Below, in pieces: positions 1 through 8,793 of a stretch of 17,013 nucleotides of DNA. How positions within the stretch are numbered: position 1 is the stretch's first letter; each line of letters begins with the position of its first letter. This DNA is from Hepatocystis sp. ex Piliocolobus tephrosceles. Lineage: Eukaryota; Apicomplexa; Aconoidasida; Haemosporida; Plasmodiidae. Location of the stretch: the NCBI GenBank assembly GCA_902459845.2, contig CABPSV020000405.1, forward strand, positions 1-17,013, given 5' to 3'. The notes under the pieces were generated by a model. That model did not search any database. It was given only the letters and a program-made list of their open reading frames with translations, and was not told where the DNA came from. Both the position numbers and the translations under genes were made by a program.

Positions 1-72
1 AACACATTTAATGTATAAATGAGTAAATAAATTCGAATTCTATATTTAACAAATTCATACATTAAATGTGTT
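1..72. repeat. 16-bp perfect inverted repeat (hairpin, 40-nt loop)
   Basis: Positions 1-16 (AACACATTTAATGTAT) are the exact reverse complement of 57-72. After one mismatch, three further pairs are possible (18-20 with 53-55). The left arm starts exactly at the window edge, so the element may extend further left. Confidence 0.85.
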
Positions 73-143
73 CATATAGCACCTTAATAAAAATAAGAAA
101 TTAAAACAGTGTCATGTAAAAGTGAGAAAAACAAGCAAACACT

Positions 144-179
<36 letters not shown>

Positions 180-489
180 GAACGATTGAATGAATTTGTT
201 GACTGCTTGAATGTGAAGTCGAAAACTTTGTAGTCTCTAAAAAGTGATACATATATGTACATAATCACAAAACAACAATTATTTACTCCTACGTACATAT
301 AATTTATGGGTATGGATTGATTATCTTATTTAAAAACAAAACAAGAATAAAATTGTTAAAATTCTTTGTTTTACTTTATATTATTTTATTTTATTTTTTA
401 TTTTGACAACATGTTGAAATAAAATGTTTTTATGAACACATACTGTGTCGCAGTTTCTTTAAAAACATAACCATTCATTCAATTGTTCG

Positions 490-620
<131 letters not shown>

Positions 621-926
621 TGCGTGTATATATATGTATATCATATTTAAGTATCATTTTTTTATTTTTTAACAAATTAAATTTTCTCACTTTTAATTTG
701 TCTTGTCATTTAATTTAGGTTCATTTTTGTTATTCCTTTTTAGTAATTATATTCTATAACTATCGTTTATTATTATTATTGTTTTTTTTTTTTTTTAATT
801 TTTATTTTCTTTAACGTATCACTTTATAACATATAAAAAAACATTTATGCAAGTAATAAAACAGGTTTTCAATAAAAAAGTTGAAAAAAAAAAAAAAATT
901 CTATTGAAACCTTAGCTATTTGTAAA

Positions 927-1043
927 TTTGTTAATTTTTAATTTGTTAATTTTTAATTTGTTAATTTTTAATTTGTTAATTTTGATTTGTTAATTTTTGA
1001 TTTGTTAATTTTCATTTGTTAATTTTTGATTTGTTAATTTTTG
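927..1043. repeat. 15-bp minisatellite, about 8 copies
   Basis: Unit TTTGTTAATTTTTAA. The first copies, starting at 927, 942, 957 and 972, are exact in period. Later copies carry GA or CA variants and a one-base length change. Confidence 0.9.
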
Positions 1044-1052
1044 TATTATATC

Positions 1053-1094
1053 TTGTAAAACATATTTTGTAAAACATATTTTGTAAAACATATT
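1053..1094. repeat. 14-bp repeat, three perfect copies
   Basis: TTGTAAAACATATT at 1053, 1067 and 1081, followed by TTGTTAA, which echoes the neighbouring 15-bp family. Confidence 0.9.
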
Positions 1095-1546
1095 TTGTTA
1101 ATTTAAAAAAAAAAAAAAAAACGTAGAACTGTTACTACGTATTTAAATAATAACTTTTATTATAAGTACACATAATTATCAACATTTTAATTATTTGTTT
1201 GCTTTGTTTTAGTTTGTCCCGTTTTGTCTTTTTAGTATAAATTTATAAATATATTTATTGTTTTCATCACAAAAGCATTATTTTGTTATTACATATTTGT
1301 GTTTATACAACATTCCTATTTTACCATCGTGTTTTATTACACTTATGTAATATTTGATTTGGTTCATTTGAGCCGATCTTATTCACTTATATTGAGTCCT
1401 ATTCAATCTTATACAATTTTTTTTTTTTATTTTTCAATAAAGTACTTACAAAAATATTTTTATAAAAGTATTTTAGATTGAATAAGTTTACACAACATTG
1501 TGTTTTGTTTTTTTAAATATATATATATATATATATGTGATATAAT

Positions 1547-1573
1547 ACACATTACATTGTAATGTAAATGTGT
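1547..1573. repeat. 27-bp near-perfect palindrome
   Basis: ACACATTACATT (1547-1558), a two-base spacer GT, then AATGTAAATGTGT (1561-1573). The arms pair throughout, with one bulged base. It lies 280 bp upstream of the Asn-rich gene. Confidence 0.8.
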
Positions 1574-1680
1574 TTATTCGTGTCTTTAATATAACAACAT
1601 AAACTATCTTTTTTCTTATTTAATATTCGCATCATACTATTTTATTATTTTGAATAAGCATAATTTGTATTTATTTAAGT

Positions 1681-1743
1681 AAACATAATAAACATAATAA
1701 ACATAATAAACATAATAGACATCATAAACATAATAAACATTAA
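1681..1743. repeat. 9-bp minisatellite, seven copies
   Basis: Unit AAACATAAT. Copies 1-4 and 6 are exact, copy 5 is AGACATCAT and copy 7 is AAACATTAA. It sits 110 bp upstream of the start codon at 1853, likely in the promoter or 5' leader. Confidence 0.92.
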
Positions 1744-1745
1744 GC

Positions 1746-1776
<31 letters not shown>

Positions 1777-1852
1777 GAAAGAAAGAAAACTACATACACG
1801 TATAAATACGCACATATATACCACCACAAACAAACACAACGGTTAGAGCAAA

Positions 1853-4486
1853 ATGGAAACAGCATATCATTATAACAATAACACACACCTAAAAAATGTA
1901 TATATAAATAAAAACAACGGTGTAAATTTTGAAGCAAATCATTACAAATATAATACATTTAATAATAACAATAATAACAATATAGATACATCGATAAAAA
2001 CAAAATGCCAAAATGAATGGGATACAACAAAATATGATAAAAGCAATAAAACGTATGAACAGATAACCTATGATAATATTCCTTTTAAACATAGTAAACA
2101 ATCTTTTACAAATTCAAAAAATAATAATTATATTACTTCTGGGAATAAACATGTGCTATACCCAAATAAAGGTTTATCTGTGGAAGACTTATCATACAAA
2201 AGTACATTCCCAAAAAATACATTTTTAAAAAAAACAAATGAAAATATAAATGTTAAAAACAACACATATTTACATATACCGTTTAAACAAGAAATGAGTA
2301 ATAATAAAAATGAATCATATGAAAATGAAACAAACTCGAATTATAATTATGATTTACATTCTGCTTCGAAACAAACTTTAGATTATAATTTAAAAGACAA
2401 TTTAATGAGAGACGATAGAACAAAAATGTACATACATTCTGAACATGAACAGAACGATGATAATTTCAATAACAAACAAAAAATGTTAAACATATCACCA
2501 TACAACTTAAATATCAAAAAAAAAGAAGAAAATTTGTTTGATTCTTTTAATCAAGGTTTTGATTATAAATATAGTAATATTTATGATTGTGGTGAAAATA
2601 GTGACTGTGGTGAAAGTAGTGACAATTATAATAGTAGTGGTAATAATTATAAAAATAAAAAAAGTTACAATGATAACAACAATGATGATACAAATTACAC
2701 TTATATAAATTGTACTAACAATAATTTAATGACCATAGAAAATTTTAATCATTTAAATAGTGGTTATGGTTATAACAATAATAATCTTGTTGATAAGAAA
2801 AAATTATTTAACAATGATTTTAGTACTAATACAATAAAAAATACAAAAAATAATAACAGTGCACTATTATTAAATGAAAAAAAAAATAATCTGCCTGTAC
2901 AATACAAACAAAATGTATATACACCAATGGAAAACTTCACATTTACTGAACAAAACAGAACATACACGTATTTACCAAAATACGGTGACAACAGTCATAA
3001 CAATAACAATAGTGATAAAAATAATAATTACCCAAATTTTACAAAAAAAACAATGAGTTCTTTTATTTCACAATTCGAAACAGAACATAATAGTGTACCA
3101 TCTTATTATAATCATGCAAATACTCGAGAAACTGGTGAAAATGCAGAAGCTATATTGAATAATGAGTATACGATATATAATTTGGACAAAAAAGAAAACA
3201 GCTCAACGTATACTGAGCGAGCGCATGTTGAACCAACATATACTAAATCAACAAATGATGAATTTTTTACAGTAAAAACATTAAATAAATATGATTATAA
3301 TATGCAAGATAACCAATTAAACGAGTCAAAAAGTATATTTGATCCAAATAAAATAAAACCAAAATATTCAAAAATCAATGAGTATAATAATATTACAAAT
3401 AAAAAGCATGTTGGTACTTCTTATAAAGAATTATTTGATAATAATATTCACACTGACAATAAAAAAAATAACGAAAATAGCAAAATTAACGAAAATAGCG
3501 AAAATAGCGAAAATAACGAAAATAGCGAAAATAACGACAATAACGACAATAACGACAAGAAGTTGATGTTTAACATAAATAACCACCCTAACATAAAAAA
3601 AAACACTATAAATAAAATTAATAATAATACTAACACCGATTATAAAAATGCATCAACATGTATTGCAAAAAATGTACCTAAAAATTTAAACGATAAAAAT
3701 TACAATCATATTATTGATAATAGTACTGAAAAAAAAAAAATTTTAAATAAATATATAGAAAAAAATTATAACATAGAAGAAATACAAAACTGTTTACCCC
3801 AACCTATTTTATATAGTAAACAAAAGTTTGACATACCTGAAGTTTTTCAAGGAATAACTAGCACAAACAATAATGGTATAATATCGGAAAGTAAGCAAGA
3901 TACTATCATAGAATATAATAATAAATGGAGACTAATTAAAAACAAACAATTTGTCATAAATCAAAATGAAACTTTGAAATCTGTGCAAGATGCAGTTATA
4001 CCATTTCAAAAATATTTAGATGAACATAATGAATATACAAAACAATTAATTAAAAATAGTAATTTTAATCCCTTAACTGGTAAATTAACAATTAACCCAT
4101 TATTTTCACAAAATAGTAATAACTTGTTAAATCCAAACAAAGTACATGATTATAATAACATAGAATTTACATACCCTTATTCTTTTAATCTTAATTCGAA
4201 GCAATGTACTATTGATATCGATAATAAGTCTGTTGAAAAAGACGAACAAAATAATAATGTAATAAAAAGTAAAATAAAGGATACTATCATAATACCAAAA
4301 AATAGAAGTAGTGAGCATGTTATTAATAATAATGGTATCAAATCAAATGATCAAACTATAAAAAAAAAAAAATTAATAAAAAAGGAAAAATCGCCAGTAT
4401 GTGGTGATTACAATTTGAAACATAAAATAAAAACATACCTATCTGAGGGAATGAAAAATTACTTTAACGTTAATTTGTTTAATTAA
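1853..4486 (+). CDS. Asn-rich conserved protein, function unknown (877 aa)
   Basis: Single-exon reading frame of 877 residues. The start is in a good Plasmodium context (AAAATGG), about 77 nt after a 25-A run. I do not recognise the family. Residues 1 to about 640 are mostly low complexity: asparagine, lysine, tyrosine and serine with many short Asn runs, and a degenerate ENSEN/NDN repeat around residues 539-569. The best candidate for a conserved domain is about residues 643-751. This block is less repetitive and contains LPQPILYSKQKFDIPEVFQG, KWRLIKNKQF, an amphipathic stretch around VQDAVIPFQKYLDEHNEYTK and then NFNPLTGKLTINPLF. The tail, about residues 836-877, is lysine-rich and ends YFNVNLFN. 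I see no signal peptide or membrane segment, so a cytosolic, nuclear or cytoskeletal location is likely. It lies tail-to-tail with thioredoxin 1. Antisense hydrophobic reading frames over it are shadows of its Asn codons. Confidence 0.9.
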   Translation: METAYHYNNNTHLKNVYINKNNGVNFEANHYKYNTFNNNNNNNIDTSIKTKCQNEWDTTKYDKSNKTYEQITYDNIPFKHSKQSFTNSKNNNYITSGNKHVLYPNKGLSVEDLSYKSTFPKNTFLKKTNENINVKNNTYLHIPFKQEMSNNKNESYENETNSNYNYDLHSASKQTLDYNLKDNLMRDDRTKMYIHSEHEQNDDNFNNKQKMLNISPYNLNIKKKEENLFDSFNQGFDYKYSNIYDCGENSDCGESSDNYNSSGNNYKNKKSYNDNNNDDTNYTYINCTNNNLMTIENFNHLNSGYGYNNNNLVDKKKLFNNDFSTNTIKNTKNNNSALLLNEKKNNLPVQYKQNVYTPMENFTFTEQNRTYTYLPKYGDNSHNNNNSDKNNNYPNFTKKTMSSFISQFETEHNSVPSYYNHANTRETGENAEAILNNEYTIYNLDKKENSSTYTERAHVEPTYTKSTNDEFFTVKTLNKYDYNMQDNQLNESKSIFDPNKIKPKYSKINEYNNITNKKHVGTSYKELFDNNIHTDNKKNNENSKINENSENSENNENSENNDNNDNNDKKLMFNINNHPNIKKNTINKINNNTNTDYKNASTCIAKNVPKNLNDKNYNHIIDNSTEKKKILNKYIEKNYNIEEIQNCLPQPILYSKQKFDIPEVFQGITSTNNNGIISESKQDTIIEYNNKWRLIKNKQFVINQNETLKSVQDAVIPFQKYLDEHNEYTKQLIKNSNFNPLTGKLTINPLFSQNSNNLLNPNKVHDYNNIEFTYPYSFNLNSKQCTIDIDNKSVEKDEQNNNVIKSKIKDTIIIPKNRSSEHVINNNGIKSNDQTIKKKKLIKKEKSPVCGDYNLKHKIKTYLSEGMKNYFNVNLFN

Positions 4487-4582
4487 TATGTTTGTACGTT
4501 TGTATGTTTGTACGTTTGTATGTTTGTACGTTTGTATGTTTGTACGTTTGTATGTTTGTACGTTTGTATGTTTGTACGTTTG
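4487..4582. repeat. 16-bp repeat, six perfect copies abutting a stop codon
   Basis: TATGTTTGTACGTTTG is repeated six times without error, beginning at the first base after the TAA of the Asn-rich gene. Each unit is two 8-bp halves that differ by one C/T. It lies in the 3' UTR. A reading frame through it (MYVCMFVRLYVC...) is only the translated repeat. Confidence 0.95.
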
Positions 4583-5015
4583 TATATATGTGTGCATTTA
4601 TTTATGTGTGCGTGTATTTATGCATGCATGCATATATGTATGTGTAATGTGCTTATTATAAAAGCTATATTTTGCTCTTTTTTTTTTTTTTTTTTTTTTT
4701 TAATTAATAGTTTATGTATGTTTATACCTTCACACATAATACATATACACCTAAAATGTATATATAAATGTTCAATTTTTATTTAATTTTAATTAAGGTT
4801 ATATATTTTGTGGAACTTATACAATGTTTTGCTTTTATAACGAAACTTTTTTTTTTTTCTTTTTTTTTTTTTTGAGAACCTTATTGATTGTAATAAGCTA
4901 TATAGCAGTATAACATAAACGAAATTATCTTTTTAATTGGAATGAAATTGTGTTAGTATAAATGTTTTTATAGGTATGTAAAAATATGTGCATGTGTATA
5001 TGTTCGTATACACTC

Positions 5016-5046
<31 letters not shown>

Positions 5047-5231
5047 ATTTATATATTTTTATCACGTTTATGAGAAAGAAAAAAAAATATTTTTTTATAA
5101 TTCCTTTGAAAATTAGGAAACAACATAAAGATGTAATCGTGCATAAAATTAAATATATATTAATATATATGTAAATATATGTATGTCAATATGTGCCTAT
5201 TTGATCTTTGTATTATTTTAATTTATATTTT
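4487..5231. other. convergent 3' spacer between Asn-rich gene and thioredoxin 1
   Basis: It holds both 3' UTRs. After the six-copy 16-bp repeat come a TGCATGCATGCA run at 4621-4632, T-rich tracts near 4679-4700 and 4848-4873, and a (TA)n run near 5019-5042. I see no coding sequence. Short frames here are translated repeats. Confidence 0.75.
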
Positions 5232-6021
5232 TTAAGCCACATGTTTCTCAATTAGTTGTTTTAAAGCAGCATCATTAGCTCCTAGTAATGTTTCCACAAG
5301 GGTACCCTTTTTATATACTTTAAATGTTGGCATAGAGGTTATGTTTTCTTTCTCAGTAACTTCTGTAGCTTCATCCACATCGACTTTTATAAAAAAAGCT
5401 TTGGTATATTTACTGGCACACTCTTCATAAAAGGGAGCTATTCTTTTGCAAGGTCCACACCAATCAGCATAAAAATCTACAATAACTATATCATGTTGGG
5501 AGATAACGGCGTCAAAATCTGCAAAAAAAATAAAAAAAAATAAAATAAAATAAAATAAAATAAAATAACGAATAAAATAACGAATAAAATAACGAATAAA
5601 ATAACGAATAAAATAACGAATAAAATAACGAACAAAATTATTTATAAAAGTTAAAAAGAATAATCGTACATATATATATTCACATATGTATATATGCTAC
5701 GTTAAACATGTTAACATGTTTAGGACATTAAACTTTCATCCTTTCATATATTTTATTTTCCAGTTTTTTTTTTTTTTTTTTTTTTTTTTTTATTAGCCAG
5801 CTTGATTTGTTGTACATGTATAAGCTGCTCTTATTTGGGAATTTTTTTTTTTCCCGTGTAACATAATAAAACATAACCATACGGCTTTTTTTTTTAAATT
5901 ACACATAAACGTTTAATATGAATGGTACTTAACACACATGAAACACGTTATTTCTCATTTTTTAAAATATATAATATATATAAAAAACTTAACCTGCTTG
6001 ACTAGTAATAACTTTAACCAT
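5232..6021 (-). CDS. TRX1: thioredoxin 1, cytosolic; two exons
   Basis: The 104-residue product is assembled from exon 1 (6021-5994, 28 nt) and exon 2 (5518-5232, stop TAA at 5234-5232). The donor reads G|GTTAAG and the acceptor TTTTGCAG|AT. The junction is phase 1 and makes Asp10. The classic redox motif W29-C30-G31-P32-C33 follows the VIVDFYAD strand. The cis-proline is P73 in SMPTF, and the C-terminal GANDAALKQLIEK helix is typical. A third cysteine, Cys43, matches the extra cysteine I recall from P. falciparum Trx1. Known role of the family: a dithiol reductant recharged by thioredoxin reductase that supplies electrons to peroxiredoxins and ribonucleotide reductase and regulates target proteins. 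There is no targeting peptide, so it is the cytosolic form. Length equals the usual 104 residues. Exon 1 is too small for simple ORF detection; the start is fixed by homology to MVK-V-TSQA. Confidence 0.95.
5559..5630. repeat. 12-bp repeat, six perfect copies, intronic
   Basis: AATAAAATAACG repeated six times, preceded by (TAAAA)n, inside the thioredoxin 1 intron near its 3' end. Confidence 0.93.
5703..5722. repeat. perfect 20-bp palindrome in intron
   Basis: TAAACATGTT followed by its exact reverse complement. It is centred on a GTTAAC site and lies in the thioredoxin 1 intron. Confidence 0.95.
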
Positions 6022-6078
6022 TTTTACTTTTGATTTTTTGAAGTAAGAGAATTTTAATTAAAATAAAATATTGTATAT

Positions 6079-6180
6079 TTGATGAAGTTAATATTTAATG
6101 AAATTAATACTTAATGAAATTAATACTTAATGAAATTAATATTTAATGAATTTTATATTTAATGAATTTTATATTTAAAG
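6079..6180. repeat. 16-bp minisatellite upstream of thioredoxin 1, about 6.4 copies
   Basis: Unit TTAATGAAATTAATAC with exact 16-bp spacing of TTAATG at 6095, 6111, 6127, 6143 and 6159, plus degenerate copies at both ends. It begins 58 bp upstream of the thioredoxin start codon, so it is probably in the 5' leader. Confidence 0.9.
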
Positions 6181-6398
6181 AAATGATATTTTTTGACATA
6201 ACAGAAAAAAAAAAAAAAAAAAAATGCAAGCAATTCAAATATTATAAGTTTTGTTAACAATTTTTGTAAATATAAAAAAAATGAGTTATTTTTAATGCTC
6301 CAATTGGGTTTATGAAATCTTACAATATTAATAAATTTATTAATTTTGAAAAATTATAATTTCAAATTATATGATATGTATATGTTTGAAAGAGAAAA

Positions 6399-6404
<6 letters not shown>

Positions 6405-6482
<78 letters not shown>
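6405..6482. repeat. 78-A homopolymer
   Basis: An uninterrupted run of 78 A, 384 bp upstream of the thioredoxin 1 start (T on its sense strand). The exact length is unreliable in any assembly. Confidence 0.9.
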
Positions 6483-6487
<5 letters not shown>

Positions 6488-6837
6488 AAGTAAATATTAA
6501 ATTATAAAAAAAACGGAGAGATAGAGGGTATATTTTTTTTTATCCTCATGTATTATATTTGATTGGCTTGTTTTTTGCTCCTCTTGACATGCATTAATTT
6601 GTCATTATTTTTTTTTTTTTTTTTTTTTTTCCACAAATTCAGAGCCTTTTTTTTTTTAGATCATGTAATATTAAAAAATAAACGTGTGGAAAAAAATAAA
6701 AAAGGTAAAAATAATAAAACAAAGGAAAATTAAAAAAAAAACTTAGTGCATTAAGGCATGAAGCAAACATATACATATATATGTACATATATATATGTAT
6801 AATATAGATAACGTTGAAAAAAAAAGGAAAATCAAAC

Positions 6838-6881
<44 letters not shown>

Positions 6882-7536
6882 ACACATCTATGTACAACGT
6901 ATACATATTTAAAGAAAAAGTTAATGAATAAACAAGATGTAATAGATATACATATATTAATGCACACTTTTTTATGTGTTAAGTACACACATTTGTCCCA
7001 TTTTAACATTTCACTTAAATTTTACTATGTGAGAAAAAACAAAAAACAGCTATTGCAAAATGTGTTATGAAAAAAAATGCTATGTTACAGTAATTGTTGA
7101 GATTAAAAAGTACATATAAGGGAAAAAAAAAAAAAAAAAAAAATAGCTATATTTAAAAGCCTGCATTTATACCCTTTTTTTTTTTTTTTTGTTTTAATCC
7201 ATAAATCAGTTTACAAAAAGATAGTCTCCGCCAGGATAAAAAAAAAAAAAAAAAAAAAAATATATATATACATATATACATATATATATATAATAAAAGG
7301 AATATGGTAAATTGCTATATTTTACTAATGCACTCTTAATAATAAACATCGTGAACATGTTATTTCATATTGGTCATTATATACACAAACGTGTAAAAAT
7401 ATATTCATGCTTAAACATAATAAAGTTTGCAAGGTTCGAATTGCGTTTTATCATATTTTTATCTTTTTTACACATGTACATACAAAGCTCATTTGAGCAC
7501 AGTTTGAATTCAAATTTTATTAATATTACATGTATT

Positions 7537-7576
<40 letters not shown>

Positions 7577-7763
7577 TAAATTGTAAATAATACAGGAAAA
7601 AGGTAACTGTTTTACTGTAACTGAATTAATGTAAATATGTGTGTGTTTTTTCTTTTTTTAATATGATAATGTAAGACGAACATAATTTGCTCCATTTTAT
7701 GTATATTAGCAACTTTTACTTTATTTTTAATTCCGTGTTAAAAAAAAAAAAAAAAAAAAAAAA

Positions 7764-7893
7764 TATAATGGTTAAATATAATGGTTAAATATAATGGTTA
7801 AATATAATGGTTAAATATAATAGTAAAATATAATGGTTAAATATAATGGTTAAACATAATGGTTAAATATAATGGTTAAATATAATAGTTAAA
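7764..7893. repeat. 13-bp minisatellite, ten copies
   Basis: Unit TATAATGGTTAAA with exact period. Copy 5 is TATAATAGTAAAA, copy 8 starts with C and copy 10 has AG for GG. It follows an A run and lies between thioredoxin 1 and the MA3 gene. Confidence 0.93.
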
Positions 7894-8580
7894 TATGTAT
7901 GTATATAATGTCGTAACAGCTGATTGTTATTTAAAAAAGAAATGATTACACCCGTGTGCACATTTTTATTAAGATGATAATGTAATGATAGTAATTATAT
8001 CCCGTATATCTACGTATATATATTATGTACAAATTCGTTTTTTTCATTTAACAATATTTATAAAAAAAAAAAAAAAATGAATATGAATAAAAATAAAAAT
8101 AAATAAAAAAAACAGTGGATAAGAACAAAAAACAAAAAAAAAAAGTTCTTACTCCTTTTAAGTTACAATTTCACAAAAGCAAGTTAGTAAAATGTACCTG
8201 TCCTACAATGTTAAGTACATTCATAAAAATATGTACACATACATATATATATATATATATATGTATATGCAACTATATATAAATATGTATGTACTATGAA
8301 ATAAACACATATAAAATGACACAAAAACTTTATATAAAAACACAATCAACTTTTATGGTTACGGTTACACTAATTAAAAATTTACATAGATATTGTTATG
8401 CGTGCATAATAATAAAAAGTTGTGCCGTCGATGTAGAACATATAATAAAATGCGTGGACGTACATTTACGACGATGTATGAACATTCATAAATATGTATA
8501 TGAAACATAGGATATAAGCGCATATGTATTTACTGGGCATAAGAGTGTTTCCATTCTTTCGAATGGCTATATATATATAT

Positions 8581-8694
8581 ACAGATACAAGTACAGATAC
8601 TGATACAGATGCAGATATAAGTACAGATACAAGTACAAGTACAGATAAAAGTACAAGTACAGATACAAGTACAAATACAGGTACAGATACACAT
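8581..8694. repeat. 6-bp degenerate repeat, ACAGAT/ACAAGT
   Basis: About 19 hexamers alternating ACAGAT, ACAAGT and variants, 100 bp beyond the MA3 stop codon, so probably in that gene's 3' UTR. The plus-strand reading frame 8524-8889 gives a Ser/Thr/Asp run but overlaps the end of the MA3 gene antisense and shows no other protein character. Confidence 0.88.
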
Positions 8695-8793
8695 AAACGT
8701 TTGCTCCTACTAAAAAGTCACCAACACGTCGTGCTCTTTTTAAAAATGAGTAATATGTTTATATATATATATATATATATATTATGCACGTGG

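Larger units (their letters stand above)
5519..5993 (-). other. intron of thioredoxin 1 (475 nt) with repeat and palindrome
   Basis: GT...AG intron that follows only nine complete codons. It contains six perfect copies of a 12-bp unit, AATAAAATAACG on the plus strand (5559-5630), next to a short (TAAAA)n run. It also holds a perfect 20-bp palindrome at 5703-5722 centred on GTTAAC, a roughly 25-nt T tract near 5766-5790 (A on the sense strand), and a small inverted pair cagctt/aagctg at 5798-5803 and 5822-5827. It is longer than a typical Plasmodium intron of 100-250 nt. I see no box C/D snoRNA signature. Confidence 0.88.
6022..8793. other. 2.8-kb spacer: thioredoxin 1 promoter and MA3-gene 3' region
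   Basis: No supported gene. It contains a 16-bp minisatellite (6079-6180), a 78-A tract (6405-6482), a T tract near 6607-6630, (TA)n near 6844-6872 running into the palindrome ATGTGTACACAT (6876-6887), and a short GC islet CTCCGCCAGGAT near 7226-7237. Further on are (TA)n near 7540-7571, 13-bp repeats 7764-7893, TGTGCACA at 7955-7962, a GC-elevated stretch 8401-8475, and ACAGAT/ACAAGT repeats 8581-8694. The half nearest 6021 should carry the thioredoxin promoter; the part nearest 8793 is MA3 3' UTR. Confidence 0.7.

Noticed and set aside
4508..4786. Cys/Val/Tyr-rich frame (MYVCMFVRLYVC...)
   Set aside because: Translation of the 16-bp array followed by T tracts.
7428..7446. Possible tRNA T-loop (GGTTCGAATT)
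   Set aside because: The sequence around the loop does not form a 5-bp T stem, and no acceptor, D or anticodon arms can be built nearby.
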